This document shows, piece by piece, positions 11,106 through 22,622 of a stretch of 64,000 nt of DNA. This DNA is from Phaeosaccion multiseriatum. Lineage: Eukaryota > Ochrophyta, other classes. A program made the position numbers and the translations under genes. Below the pieces are notes generated by a model. That model searched no databases and was not told the DNA's origin. It saw nothing but the letters and a program-made list of their open reading frames with translations. The DNA is taken from assembly GCA_965112735.1 (NCBI GenBank), contig OZ218953.1, positions 124,001-188,000 of the forward strand, read 5' to 3'. The number at the start of each line of letters is the position of its first letter. The first letter of the stretch is position 1.

Positions 11106-11380
11106 TTTAGTTCCCCTTCCCATTTTTTAGTTGATTAAAGGTCTAATGAACTGAACTGTAGCGGAGAACTCCCTCTGTCCCCAGACCGGTACCAGCACCA
11201 GCACCAGCTCCAGCACCAGCACCAGGACGATGAGGACGATGAGGACGACCAAAATGTGGTGAGTGCGTACAAAGTTTGAGTTTAGGTTTCCCCTCTCTCT
11301 TTCATCCCTCCCCTCTTCCGTCTTCCGTAGCCTGGCTGAGCCTCCGCCCCTCCCTTTGGTCTCCCCGCAGATCATTGAAG

Positions 11381-11485
11381 ATGGGGATCTTCGTATCGAT
11401 AACCCCGAAAGCGGAGGGGACAAGCGACTTGGGCAATGTGAGTCAAGAGGAGGAGGAAGGGAAGGAAAGGAATGTTTTTTTCCCT

Positions 11486-11537
<52 letters not shown>

Positions 11538-11667
11538 GCTCGCTCTCTCCCTCTTTGTGTGCGTGTGTGAGTCTCACCTCTTTTTCTCCCTCGCTTTCAC
11601 TCTCTCTCTCTCTCTCTCCCTCTCTCTCTCCCTCTCTCTCTCTCTCTCTCCCTCTCCCTCTCTTTCT

Positions 11668-11708
<41 letters not shown>

Positions 11709-11932
11709 TGTGTGTCCCCTCCCCCTCTCTCTTGTGTGTGTCACCTCTCTCTGGTTTGTTGTGTCTCCTTCCCCCCCCCCTGCCCTCCTTCTCTCGGTTA
11801 TTCAACACAGCATTTTGACTCGCGGTTGTTCAACGAAAGCCGCTGCAGCCACCACTACAAGTTCTACCACTGCGTTGTCAATGTGGAGGGTGATTCCAAG
11901 GGGGCAACGAGGGCTCCGAGCCCGCAACAGCA

Positions 11933-11972
<40 letters not shown>

Positions 11973-13501
11973 CCGCCGCCGCCGCCGCCGCCACCGCCGC
12001 AGGACCTCTCAGAGGAGGGTGACGCACAGCTTGTTAGAGAGCATTCCGCGAGCAGCGGTGGCAGCTCCACCCTCGGAAAGAGGAGAGCAAGGTTGGTTCT
12101 TTTGTGTGTTATGCTCTGAGCAACAATGGGTGGGTGGGTCGTAGAAGAGGAGGAGGAGGGGAGGAGGCAGGGAGAGAACGAGCAAACAAGCACAGCAAGG
12201 CAACGCCAGGCCCCGCACAGAACGCAACAGACGCGGTGTATGTGTGGGCGTGCGCGTGCGCGTGTCACGCCACCTCTCATCATCCCACCCCACCCTCACC
12301 CGTCACTCTACTCTTTAGCAGCTCGAGCTCCTCTGGCGGTAACGAGGATCCGTGGGGTTGGTTTGAGGACGTGGACCCGCCTTCCGGGGACCAAAACGAC
12401 GGGGCGCCAGGCCTCATGGTGACGGACGACACCAACGCGGGCGGCGGCGTGAAGGTCTGTGTGCAGGGAGAGGGGAGACAAGAGAGCGCCGGGCGCGCCC
12501 CCACATACGGTCTTTGGTATTGAAACGGACTTTGTTTGCCTCCCAACAGGAAACTCCCCAGTACATTCTAACAGAGTCGCTGTCCAGCCAGAAGCTGTGG
12601 CACCAGACGGCGGGGCTGAGGTCCCGTCAGCCTTCCAGGGAACGGGCATACTTTGAGAACTTGTGGGAGAGCAACTTTAGTGAGAGTAAGGTGGACTACT
12701 CCAGACCGCTCCAGCAGCCCAAGCGCTCCATCGGGGTAGCGCACAGGGCAAGGGGCGCGGGCGGGGCGGGGGATGGAGGGGGCAGGAGGAAGAGGGAGAG
12801 AGAGAGGGGGAGCAAGAAGGTGCTCTTCCGGGCAACGAGTCCCTTCGGCAGCGCCGTGAGCAAGTCTTTCCAGTGCGAAAAGTGCGGCGAGATGAGCTCC
12901 ATCATAGTGCATATACCCAAGTTCCAAATTGTACAGGTGGGTAGGCGACGCCGGCCCTTTGTTTGCTATACTCTGCCCGGAGTGTCCGACCAAACCCTTT
13001 CTTTGCTGTGCTCTCTCTCTCTCTCTGCCCATCGCAGGTCGGGTCGGACGTGCACGCAGAATACCTCATCGTGGTGGGGCTGGGGAGCGTGTCGCTGGGG
13101 GTGTGGAGGAGGTTTCGGGAGTTCAAACGGCTGGCGAGGCGGTTAGGGGGCGCGGGGGGGGCGGGCGGAAAGGGCCAATTTCACAACGCCCTGCTGAGCT
13201 GGCGCTGCTTGGAGAATAGGCAGCGCTGGTTCCGCTGCCTGGACAAGGACTACCTCATTCTGAAGGTGCGTTCCTTCCCTGGACAAGAAAGAGGCTTGCT
13301 GGTGTAGTGCAGTGTCAGTGTCAGCTCCCCCTGCCCTCTGCCCTCTGCCCCCTGCCGTGCTCACACAGCGTCCGTTCTGTCCTCCCTCCGTTGTTTGTTA
13401 CCGACGGCTTCCAGTGCTTCTTGCTGGAGCGCTTCCTTCACGACCTGGTCTTCGAATCCATGTCCCCCCAAACCATTCGAGACTTTTTAGGTCTCTTGTA
13501 A
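11381..13501 (+). CDS. PX (phox-homology) domain protein
   Basis: PX domains bind phosphoinositides, mainly PI3P, on endosomal membranes. Six exons (11381-11437, 11811-12091, 12322-12454, 12550-12936, 13038-13265, 13415-13501) join in phase to 390 residues. The start ATG at 11381 lies just after a likely 5'UTR splice acceptor (CCCCGCAG at 11363-11370). The PX core is near the C-terminus: DVHAEYLIVVGLGSVSLGVW, then the signature RRFREFKRLARRL, and after a Gly-rich loop LENRQRWFRCLDKDYLILK and FLHDLVFESMSPQTIRDFL. The second exon has polyglutamine followed by polyproline, 11926-12000. A CxxC (FQCEKCGEM) sits before the PX fold. Intron 1 is filled with CT microsatellites. The long disordered N-terminal half is not identifiable. 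The gene converges on Nar1, with 145 bp between stops. Confidence 0.82.
11488..11704 (+). repeat. CT microsatellites in PX-gene intron 1
   Basis: Several long TC runs (about 11491-11534 and 11600-11704), broken by CCTC and GTGTG, fill the 373-bp first intron of the PX gene. They form an unusually long polypyrimidine tract far upstream of the used acceptor at 11809-11810. Confidence 0.9.
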
Positions 13502-13646
13502 ACAAGAGGGTGGGCTTTAGTTTTCTGTACAAATTGTTAGAGCACGGACGCCGTGTGCCCGGTGGTCCTTTGTACATGCTGCGATTCCAAGAAAGCGAAC
13601 AAACCGATGAATATAAATGTACATAGATCCATCCCACTTCACAGCG

Positions 13647-15627
13647 TCACCAGGCGGCAAGTTCGGGGTTCTCAATGTGGAGCTTGGGCACGGCGCGGAA
13701 TGTGGTGTGGAGCAGGCGGGCGTCTCCCTGCCGGTTGCGCAGCCGCTGCACCAGGGCACCGTCCTCGGCCGGGCGGATCTGGTGGAGACAACACAGGAGG
13801 GGGAGGAGACCGGTTTAGTTTAGCCTGTGCCGAAAGGAGGTTTGCCACTGAGCGGGGAAGGGAGAAAAGGTTAGGGTGCTTATGCTTACCTCCACAGCGT
13901 GGAACGCCGCAGTGGTGGAAGCAACCCTCGCCCGGATCTGCTGCGGAGTCTCGTCGGCCGCCTTGACTTGCCCCCCTCCGTTCATGCACCCCCCAGGGCA
14001 CGCCATAACCTCCACAAGGTCGTACGAGCACTTGCCGCGCTTGAGCTGCGAGATGGAGGGGGGCCGAGGAGAGGGGAGAAAAGGGGCGGGGGTGGGTGGC
14101 ATCAGGGTGGCGACCAAAACCCAACACCTTTTGTTTGTAAGGCGCTCAAGCACCTTCTGAATGACGCCCTGTATGTTGCGAAAGCCGTACGCGATGGCCC
14201 CTCGCAGCACCACCTCCCCCCCGAGCTCCAGCACCACCTCCTGCAGGTCCACGTTCCTTCCCTGTGTGTAGTGCAGCTCCTGCCCGCCCAGCTCCACTCC
14301 GAACACGGACGACGCTGCGTGTCTGAACAGACTCTCGAGGTACCCCCCCGACCCGCCCCGCGCCGAGACGTGTCCACTCAGGCCCAGACTGGCCATGCTG
14401 GGGGGTGGGGGTGGGGGTGAGGTAGCCCCAGGGCCCGTGCCCCCCCCCCCCGCAAGCAGAGCGGCGGCATCCCCTTCAATGGAGGAGGGCGCAATCGCGC
14501 GAAAGAGCGCCTTGTCGCTGCTCTGCGTCAGGGCCTGCCCCGCCTCACTGACTACAAGCTCCAGCACCTGTCTGGCAGTGAGCACCAAGTCCACCTCTGC
14601 GGCCTGCAGCTCCTCGTGCCAAAACTCCTTCCTGCTGGCCTCCAGCTTCTTGTCGAAGCAGGCCTCTACGCTGACGTGCAGCATCCGCGAAGGCTCGACG
14701 CCCAAGTCTGGCGCCAGCACGCTCTTTAGCAAGGTGCCCAGCGCCTGCTGCCCGCTCTTTGTGGAGCTCATGTACGGCAAGGCGTCCGGCGCAGCCTTCT
14801 CCGCGTAGCACACCCATCCGGGGCACGCCGACACGAGCAGAGGTAGCGGCGGGGAGGAGCCAGAGGCCTTGTGACTACCAAGGAAGGTGGAGGAGGAGGA
14901 GGAGGAGGAGGAGGAGGAGGAGGAGGAGGAGGAGGAGGGACAAAAGGAGAAGAGCAGCACGTTGTTGACATCAGACTGTGAGGAGGGAGGAGCCCCCCGC
15001 CAGGCTGTTTCCAGGCTTGTTTCCAGCGAACCACACTCGCACCTCTTTAGCCGGTCCACAAACTCCTCTCTGGCCTCTATGATGGAACACTGATGTCCGA
15101 GGTCGGCGTCCAAGACACGGTGCACCCCGAGCGTCTTGAAGAACGTGACGAGGCGAGCCTGAACCTCCACCACGGAAAGGTCCAAGTAAGACGCCAGAGA
15201 CGCCCGAGCGGCAGACCCCACAGACACGACCACGCAGTCGAAACTGCGCGAGAGGAAGCGGCACGGAGCAATGAGATGAATGGTGGCGGAAAGGCACAAC
15301 CCGACAAAGCTCTCACCGGCCGGACTGTATCTCCTTTCTGAGCTTGTCCGAGCTCTGCTCCGCTATGAGAACAGTCTCGGCGCTAGTCACACACCCACTA
15401 CACGCTAAGCAGTCCGACAGAGAGACTTTCGCCGTCTTACTCGCAGAGGCCTTGATCAGGTCAGGCTCTACTTCAGCCAAGCCCTCCAACTGAAGCACCA
15501 CCGAGGCCGCCGCAACCCTTGGCTCGCCTCCTCCCACTTCGGCCTTCCCCTCGGAGAACAAGGGATTGATGCAAGATTGTGATGGCTCGATGAAGTCATT
15601 CAGATCGCCCAGGAAAACGCTTGCCAT
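13647..15627 (-). CDS. NAR1: Cytosolic Fe-S cluster assembly factor Nar1
   Basis: Nar1 (NARFL/IOP1) is the hydrogenase-like factor linking early and late steps of cytosolic and nuclear Fe-S protein assembly. Four exons (15627-15317, 15243-14154, 14045-13890, 13778-13647) join in phase to 562 residues. The start MASVFLGDLNDFIEPSQSCI is typical. SLSDCLACSGCVTSAETVL supplies the N-terminal cluster cysteines, followed by SACPGWVCYAEKAAPDALPY and, late, VEVMACPGGCMNGGGQ with the C-terminal cluster cysteines. The protein ends in a tryptophan (PELAAW), as Nar1 proteins do; in yeast and human factors such a terminal aromatic residue is part of CIA targeting. Between the second and third motifs lies a polyserine run encoded by (TCC)n at 14886-14938. 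I chose ATG 15627 because the frame upstream lacks another ATG. Confidence 0.92.
14886..14938 (+). repeat. (GGA)n microsatellite coding polyserine in Nar1
   Basis: About 17 GGA units; on the minus strand this is (TCC)n, read as an uninterrupted serine run within the large exon of Nar1, just before the second cysteine motif. The reading frame is kept on both sides. Confidence 0.9.
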
Positions 15628-15906
15628 CTTCCCCTCATGCAACCCCCCCCCTTCTCCTCCAGAGAGTTGAGATGATTAGAGTATCTGTGCGAGTTGGTGG
15701 TACACAGTTGTCACCTGTGATCCCTCAATTCTCAATTCCTTCATTTCTGCCCCCCCCCCAAGTCGAGCATCTACCCTTTCGGGCGTCGTCATGAGCCGAA
15801 AAGAAGCAATATACCCATGTCGGAGGTGGGCTCGACTCAAGATTTCACGATGTGTGAGTTTTATTCATTTGGGTTTGGCAGAAGAGAGATGCAAAGCAGC
15901 GTGCGT
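15628..15906. other. Short intergenic spacer Nar1 / eL13
   Basis: Nar1 and eL13 are both leftward, so this 279-bp gap holds the Nar1 promoter and the eL13 3' end. I see nothing coding in it. Confidence 0.5.
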
Positions 15907-17531
15907 CTATTTCTCGTCACGCTTCTTGTCCTCCGCCATGCGGATCCTGATACCTCGCAGCTTCTGCTCGTTGCGCTCCATGCGCAGGGTGGAGCGAGCG
16001 TTCACACCCTTCATCTCATCCGTCACGGCCACCAGAGCCACCTCGGGCACCTTGTTGTCCACGGGCATGATAGGGCCCACCACCTGTGTGGCCGATCCCG
16101 TCTCGGAGGCAGGGGAGTCTCCGGCCTTGGGCTTTTGGTTAGAGCCCTTGGGGAAGATGATGAGCTTCGCCTTGTACTCCTTCAGGCGCTCCACGTTGGT
16201 GTTGAAAGTCTCCACCTGGGGTGGGTGAGGATGGCAGTGGATGGGGGGCGTGCGAGAAGACACCACAGCAGGGATGGTGAGCGACGAGTGACGCACGTAA
16301 AGCGGAGAGGCTGCTCTTTACGCGCTCCTTTTCCTCGCTACCACTGCTTCCTCTGAGATCCTGTGTGCGGTGTCCAGCTGACTCTCAGGCTGTCACACTC
16401 ACGGCGGCACCAGCAGCAACAGAAGCCAGTCTCGCCCCCCACCGATACCATCGCTTCTGTCTCACCGCCCACCCACACCACCAGCTGAATCCCGCCGCCA
16501 CGCACACGCCCACCCGCCTGCTCCCCGCTGCAGCGACCCCTGGGCTCACACTACTCACCGCCTTGTTGGTGCGTCGGTAGTCCACAGCAATGCCGATGGT
16601 CTGTGCCACCTTCTTGCTGATGCCGGCGCCCTGCAGCACGCGAGACGCCAGAGAGAGAAGCAAGAGAGGCAGAGTCAGTTTCGAGAGGCGGCGCTGTAAG
16701 TGCTGCACCGAAGTGTTGCATTGCGAATCGCCGACGCGAGATTGCCCTTTCTACGTCTGGGCTGTTGACGCAGCCAATGGTGTAGGGCCGTATCTCGCCT
16801 ACCACCCCTCCCTTGCTACCCTACCTTGAGCTCGCCGACAGTGAAGCCGCGACCAAGCTTCACCTTGCGGTTGTACTATCACAGTAGAAGGAAGGGTGGG
16901 GTGGGGGGGGTGGGGCACAGCGCGAAGCACCAGATCAGCCGTCAGTGAGAGTATTCCAGGCTCCTCGGCCGCCAAAGCTCAAGAAAGCAGGCCCGACATC
17001 TCCCGCTTATCGACTCGAAGGCCTCTTAGACCCAGTCGACACCCTCTCAGCTCTCGTTCTGTGCTGCACGCCGTAAGTCAAAAGAGAAACCAAGGTGACC
17101 AAGCCGACCTTCCCGGGATGAGTCCTCCCACGGCCTCGCTCGCCAGTCTCTGGCCATCCCAATACTCGTATCTCCTCCTCACGGCTCTCGGTGTGCGTTG
17201 CCGTAACTTCTTCATGCCTTCAGCTATTCCTTCGAAGGGGAGGAAGTAGACAGCAGAACTCCACCTCTTCACGAATCTCTGTCTCTCACTGCGTGCCTGC
17301 CTCCTCTGCATCCATCTTCCCTCCTGCCTCCTCCCACCCACTCACCTTGATTGTCGGGCAGTGCACCGCAGGGCGGAGCCTCTCGGTGGGGCGAGGCGCC
17401 ATCGCGGCCGCCTTGGCTTGCCGAGTCAGCCGTCGCTGCTTCTTCTGCATGGGCTGGGCAAACCATGTCTTGACCCTGGTCTGCCACTTCTTGTGGAAAT
17501 GCCCGTTGGGCAACACATTGTTGTGCTTCAT
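15907..17531 (-). CDS. RPL13: 60S ribosomal protein eL13
   Basis: Cytosolic large-subunit protein. Four exons (17531-17346, 16875-16825, 16630-16559, 16215-15907) give 205 residues, the family length. The N-terminus MKHNNVLPNGHFHKKWQTRV and the following KTWFAQPMQKKQRRLTRQAK are characteristic, as are YNRKVKLGRGFTVGELKGAG and ISKKVAQTIGIAVDYRRTNK. The C-terminus is NEQKLRGIRIRMAEDKKRDEK. All introns use GT-AG. The first intron is about 470 bp, longer than most here; such introns of ribosomal genes often carry snoRNAs, but I see no clear C/D-box pair. The gene is head-to-head with eS8, 160 bp apart. Confidence 0.97.
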
Positions 17532-17691
17532 GCTGCCTGCCTCTCTTCTGCTCCCAAAATGCTCCCCTGCTGGAGGGCCAATCACAAAAGCGAGGTTTCC
17601 GTGATTTTGCCAAGACTCCCCCGGGGGGTGGGCGATTGATGGCTTGTCTGCGGCGATCAAAGCTTAGCCTGGGAGAGCTGAGCAGACCACC
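17532..17691. promoter_or_regulatory. Shared promoter of eL13 and eS8
   Basis: The two ribosomal protein genes diverge from 160 bp. A CCAAT box in GGGCCAATCACAAAAGC lies near 17577, almost midway, and is followed by a second, related CAAAG-type site near 17658. Co-expression of a large- and a small-subunit protein from one promoter is inferred. Confidence 0.5.
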
Positions 17692-18159
17692 ATGGGTGAG
17701 TATAGAGCCGCACAGCCTGAAGAGTGTCTGCATGGAGGAGACCCTTGCGAGTGCTGGACAGGGGGGGGCTTAGCGGAAGCTGCGGAGGAGGAGGTGGAGA
17801 GAAGGGAGGGAGGAGGAGGGGATAAGGAGGAGCAGAGGGCAGCCAGCAACAGAGAGAGCAAAGCAGCAAGTAGAGATGGGATATCCGCAGCGGGCATGCT
17901 GCCATGAGAGCGAGCTTCCAGAAGGTTCCACGGCACGTGTCGGGGGGGGAGAGAAGAATCCCACGCAGTCGGTGAAGTGGAGAAGGGCCATGGGCACCAG
18001 CACCAGCAGAGGGAGCACAGAGGAGCAGTTTCAGGGACACCGTACAGGCGTGAATACTCACTGTGTGCTCCGCGGGGTTCCATGCTATGCCACGGAAGGA
18101 GAGGGGAGAGGTTTGTGTTCATACGATTCTCAATGCTCTCCTTTGCTGCTTCCCCGCGC

Positions 18160-18190
<31 letters not shown>

Positions 18191-18969
18191 ACTGCCGCTC
18201 CTGTGTGTTGCCTCGCTCAGGCATCTCACGCGACTCGCGGCACAAGCGCCGTGCGACGGGTGGCAAGCGCGCTCAGGTGCGCAAGAAGCGTAAGTTCGAG
18301 ATGGGTCGCCCGGGGGCCGGCACGAGGTTAGGGACCAAGCGGGTGCACACCGTCAGATGCCGCGGGGGAAACCTGAAGTTCAGGGCGCTCCGCCTCGAGG
18401 CAGGCAACTTCAGCTGGGGAACCGAAGGTAGGAGGTGAAGAGGGTTGTGTTAATCGTTGTTGTTTGTCCTTTGGCTGGTGTCGTGATGCTCATCCCCTTC
18501 CGTCGTATGGTCTGCCTTGCCTTGCCTTGTTCCTGCCTGCGTGTGCGGTGGGGTAGTGCTCTCCCGCAAGACACGTGTGCTGGATGTGCTTTACAACGCT
18601 TCCAACAACGAGCTGGTCCGCACAAAGACGCTGGTGAAGAACTGCATTGTGCAGATTGACTCGCACCCCTTCAAGGGGTGGTACGAGCAGCACTACGGCG
18701 TGACCATCGGCCACAAGAAGAATGCGCCAAAGAAGGCAGCCCCCAAGGAGGAGGAGGGCGAGAAGGGCTCTGCCTCGTTGCAGAGGAAGATTGCCAAGCG
18801 CAATGTGAAGCGCACGCTGGACCCCCTGCTGGACGAGCAGTTCGCGTCGGGCCGCCTCATGGCTTGCATCTCATCCCGCCCCGGCCAGAGCGGCCGCGCC
18901 GACGGTTACATTTTGGAGGGGAAGGAGCTTGAGTTCTACCAGAGGCAGTTGGCCAGGAAGAAGAAGTGA
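17692..18969 (+). CDS. RPS8: 40S ribosomal protein eS8
   Basis: Cytosolic small-subunit protein. Exon 1 is only four bases (17692-17695, ATGG), followed by a 525-bp intron, exon 2 at 18221-18427 and exon 3 at 18557-18969, for 207 residues. The start [18 protein letters not shown] is created across the first splice. The core includes [37 protein letters not shown] and [20 protein letters not shown]. The C-terminus is [15 protein letters not shown]. An intron directly after the start codon is common in ribosomal protein genes and may aid expression. The first intron carries a CTG/CTC-rich tract before the acceptor. Confidence 0.97.
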
Positions 18970-19084
18970 GCGTCGCATGACGGAGGCCAGTGAGGCCGAG
19001 GGCTAAGCTTTATAAAAAACGTTTAGGTTGTTGCACAGCCTACTCATTCTTTGGCATTTGGGGTTATATTCAGGGGCTGCCCGG

Positions 19085-19126
19085 TCATGAGAATGGGTCA
19101 AAGGCCTGCTGTTGTGAAGTCGGCTT

Positions 19127-19157
<31 letters not shown>

Positions 19158-22100
19158 GGCCGGTGCGTTGGGAGTGCCCCATGCTGAGTCCCGTTTCCCC
19201 CCTGAACCCCCCTTTCCCCTGCCCCCGCGGCCCTCCTCCGAATCCGCTCGTCAAGCTCCGCTTGGGACAGGGCGAATTGGCCGGGCTGCTGCAGCTGCTG
19301 GAACAAGTTGTTCGCCCCCCCTTGGAACAAGTTGTTCGCCCCCCCTTCCCGTCTAGACTCTCCGGCGGGAAGTGAAGCGAACTCGCTCGGCGGGGGCGGC
19401 GGGGGCGGTGGAGGCGGAACCGGGCGGGAGGGGGGGGGTGCGATGGCAGGGCGGAACGGCGGTGGTGGGGGTGGGGGTGGGGGTGGTGGTGGTGGGGGGG
19501 GGGGGGTGGGGGGCGGAGAGAAGGAGACTCGGGAGACACCTCCAGCTGCGAAAAGTCAAGAAGTTGTGCATGCCCCTCCTCGCGGGGCTGCGGAGGAAGG
19601 GGGGACGGCGACGAGTGCCGAGGATGCCTCCGCGGGGGGGGCGGGGGCGGGGGCGGACTTGCGGCCTCTCTCCCCCTCTCCATCACCGCGACATTACCGC
19701 GTGCCCTTCCCCGCCCTCCCGTCTCGTCGGCACGGCAGGAGAGCAAGTCGAGGAGGAGGCCGTCCGGATCGGTTTTGGGCTCCGTTGTGAACGCCACCGG
19801 AGGGCTGTCCGTTGTGGCCAGCAGCGGCACCTGAGCACAACAACGGAAGGGAGTACGGCCCTATCAAACACAGGCGGGCTGACGAAGTAAAGGACTTCAC
19901 CCTTACCCTTGCTCTCCCTCCTGCCCCCAAGAAGCTTGCCTCCAGCAGCTCGTGCAGCGCCTCAAACTCTGGCATACGCTGCCCCTGCGGCTTGGGAAAG
20001 CGCTCCACTCGGCAGAGCATGGTCGGGTGCGCCTGTCCCTGGGCCAGGTGCTCCATTGTGGCGACCCTTCGCACGGCCAGGCGCTTCATATCCACCACGA
20101 GGCCCAGCACATCAACAGCAAGGGGATGCACGTGCTCCCTGCCTGGCCCTTGTGGCTGTTGCTGTTGGCCCAGTGCGCGAATGTCAGGAATGCGGGGGAG
20201 GCACTCCACCAATACGCTCTCCGGCCCTGCCAGGAGCAGCTTGCGCAACAGCTCCAGCCCCTGTGAGGCATGCGCCCACTTGCTGCCCTTGCTGTCCGCA
20301 AGCCGCTGCCAGACAGCGAGAAGAATCCTGTCCAAGCTTCGTGCGTCGTACGCCTCCCTCACCAGTCTATTCATGCCCTCGCCAATGCCCTCGCTACTGC
20401 TAAGGCTGCTGCCCGACGTTACTTGCAGAGCCAGCGGGTGGAGGTTAGCATCTTCATACGCGTTCTTTGGAGCCCCCATGTCCGCCATCGGCAGCATCTG
20501 CTTCACCGCTGGCCGCACTACAGAAGCAGAGAAGGGCTGCCCCTGCCCGCCCTGGCCCCGGATCAGCGCCTCTGCACACTCCAAAAAACCCACCGCCCCC
20601 GTTCCCCCCTTGGTCTCACAGCGACTTGCATCTCCCGAGTGGGGCTGCTCCGCAGAGGCTTCCAGCTCCACCACGTACTGGGCGAACATGCTGGACTGCG
20701 TAAACGCCTCCAAGAACTTGCACAGGTGCTCGGGATCGGACCTGCATGACACAGCAGCGTGAGCGCTTCGCCACCGCCACCTGCAGCACCCCCCCCCTCC
20801 CACTGCTCTCACCTTTGAGTCCTGCGGTGCCTGAGGAAGTACCTGCTGTCGAACTTAACTGCGCTGCTTCCTCCTCGCACATCCTCCCACCCCTGTGCCC
20901 TGAGCATGACTCTGTGGTCCCCGAAGAGCGTCATGAAGAGCACGAGAAACGCCAACCGCAAGGCCGCGTCCTCGGGGGTCACCGCGCCGTGAGCGTAGCT
21001 GCCCTCGCCGCGCTTTTTGCACTTCTGGAACACCTCCTTGACATCCACAAAGAGCGTGTCCGTCACGCTCAGCCCGGGGGTGCCCTCCCAGCCTGAGGCA
21101 GACTTGGCCGATCCAGAGTCCGAGTCGTCCAAAAGGACCTGTAAGGTGAGCAACAAAGTAGGGGGGGTTCAGACCTGACCGTGCACTACACATCCCCCCC
21201 CACCAACGCAAGTGAGTCAAGCTCGTGTACCTTCTTGGCGAAGTTGGCGAGTTTGTTGGAGGCCGTGGCGACCGTGGCCACTCGAGCCTTCACCCCCTCA
21301 CACAGATCCAACAGGGGCTCCCCCCCGCCTTCCTTGCCGCTACTGCCACACCGGAGTTCGCCTCTCTCCAGATCAACCAGCACCACGTTCCCCACCTCGC
21401 CCACGGCCTTCAAGTCGGCGAGCTGGCTCGAGCGTATACCCAGGACAAACGGGTGGGGATTCCGGGCATGGTGCAGCATACTCGAAGGTAACATGGGAAG
21501 CAAGGCATGCTGCCACCTAAATGGATACAGCAGCGACATGGCAGCATCAATGCACGTGGAAAGCGTATCCACCTCATTGGCGATGAACACAAGGCGTCGC
21601 TCGCACAAAAGGCTGCTCAGTAGCTGGATGAGATAGCGAGGTCCCAGCCGCCGCACCAATGGTGTGACGGGCGCATCTGCCAGACTCTCCTGCGCATCAA
21701 GAGGCACTCGGAGGGAGAGCTCGCAACCCCCTGGCAAGGGCAGCATGCCTGGGACGTGAAAGGCCTGGCCCGGGCGAGGAACAGAGCTCCCCTGCAAGGA
21801 GCGCAGCATGTCCACCAAGGTAGACAAGTCTGGCTGCTCCTTCCCCTGCGCTTGTTCTCCCATCGGCCAGGCAAAGGGACGAGATGCCTGCGCAAGCAGC
21901 CACCGCCCATGGGCAAGTTTCAGCACGTGGCGGAAGAGTGAGGGATAGGCATGGTGGCTCAGCAAGCAAAAGCACTGAGGCATGCGAGACCGCTCAAAGT
22001 CGTAACGCCCCCCCACACCCCCAGGTAAGACCCTGCAGCAGTAGCCGTACAGCGTCCTCCTGCCGCTGCTGTTCGTCGCTCCATCGGGTAGTACAAACGT

Positions 22101-22337
22101 GAAACATTCCGCGCCGCCTCTCTCTTCTGCTTTCAGGGGCACCACGCTCTCTACGTCGGGAAAGCAGAACGCCTCGAGGGTGCAGTCTTCCACGCAGCAG
22201 ACCACCGAGCTAGGGAAGCGCCACGTCACCTCCGCCCTGCGCTTCCCTTTCGTCCCAGCTCCTCCTCCTCCCCCCAACACAGAGACGATGTAGAAGCCCT
22301 CCAAGAGCCTCTCCTCTGTGGGCACGCTTCTCGCCAT
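19085..22337 (-). CDS. DENN-domain protein fused to an ENTH-like domain, with terminal DPF motif
   Basis: DENN domains are Rab guanine-exchange modules; ENTH domains bind phosphoinositides in clathrin adaptors. Exon 1 (22337-21231) encodes the DENN part: MARSVPTEERLLEGFYIVSV, LYGYCCRVLPGG, CFCLLSHHAYPSLFRHVLK and LIQLLSSLLCERRLVFIANE followed by LSTCIDAAMSLLYPFRWQHA, the central DENN signature. Exon 2 ends with VLFMTLFGDHRVML, a dDENN-like stretch. A later exon has LVREAYDARSLDRILLAVWQ, then KWAHASQGLELLRKLLLAGP and ESVLVECLPRIPDIRAL, which match the ENTH helical pattern. The tail is polyproline, then polyglutamine, ending AFDPFS. The tail frame changes across a G-run at about 19493-19506, so an extra intron or homopolymer error is likely. 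If the upstream frame is kept, the stop is at 19003. Confidence 0.72.
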
Positions 22338-22622
22338 ACCTCACGCGACACGCAGCGCATATCTCAGAAAAGAAATCCCAAGGAGAGAGTGCGGGGAAGT
22401 GAATGATGATGATGAATGGGGTGTAGATGGAAGAGAGGCAGGAAGGGGGCGCCCGGGCGGGTTGGGGATTCATTGACTTACGATAATACAGGGAAAAGGC
22501 AATGAAACGCCCAAATTGGAATTCACGCCGAAAGATCCCCTAAGCCACAAATCGATTCAAGCAAAAAAGCAAGAGCACAAGAGCTGCCCGCAGCTCCATT
22601 CAGGAGCAGCAGGAGGTGAGAT
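22338..22622. promoter_or_regulatory. Bidirectional promoter between DENN-ENTH gene and FGAM synthase
   Basis: 285 bp separate the divergent ATGs at 22337 and 22623. The palindrome CCAAATTGG lies near 22511-22519 and a CATCATCATT-type run near 22404-22414. The function is inferred from position. Confidence 0.4.

Noticed and set aside
16860-18220. Intronic C/D-box snoRNAs in eL13 and eS8
   Set aside because: Expected by analogy, but I could not find a convincing TGATGA plus CTGA pair with a terminal stem.
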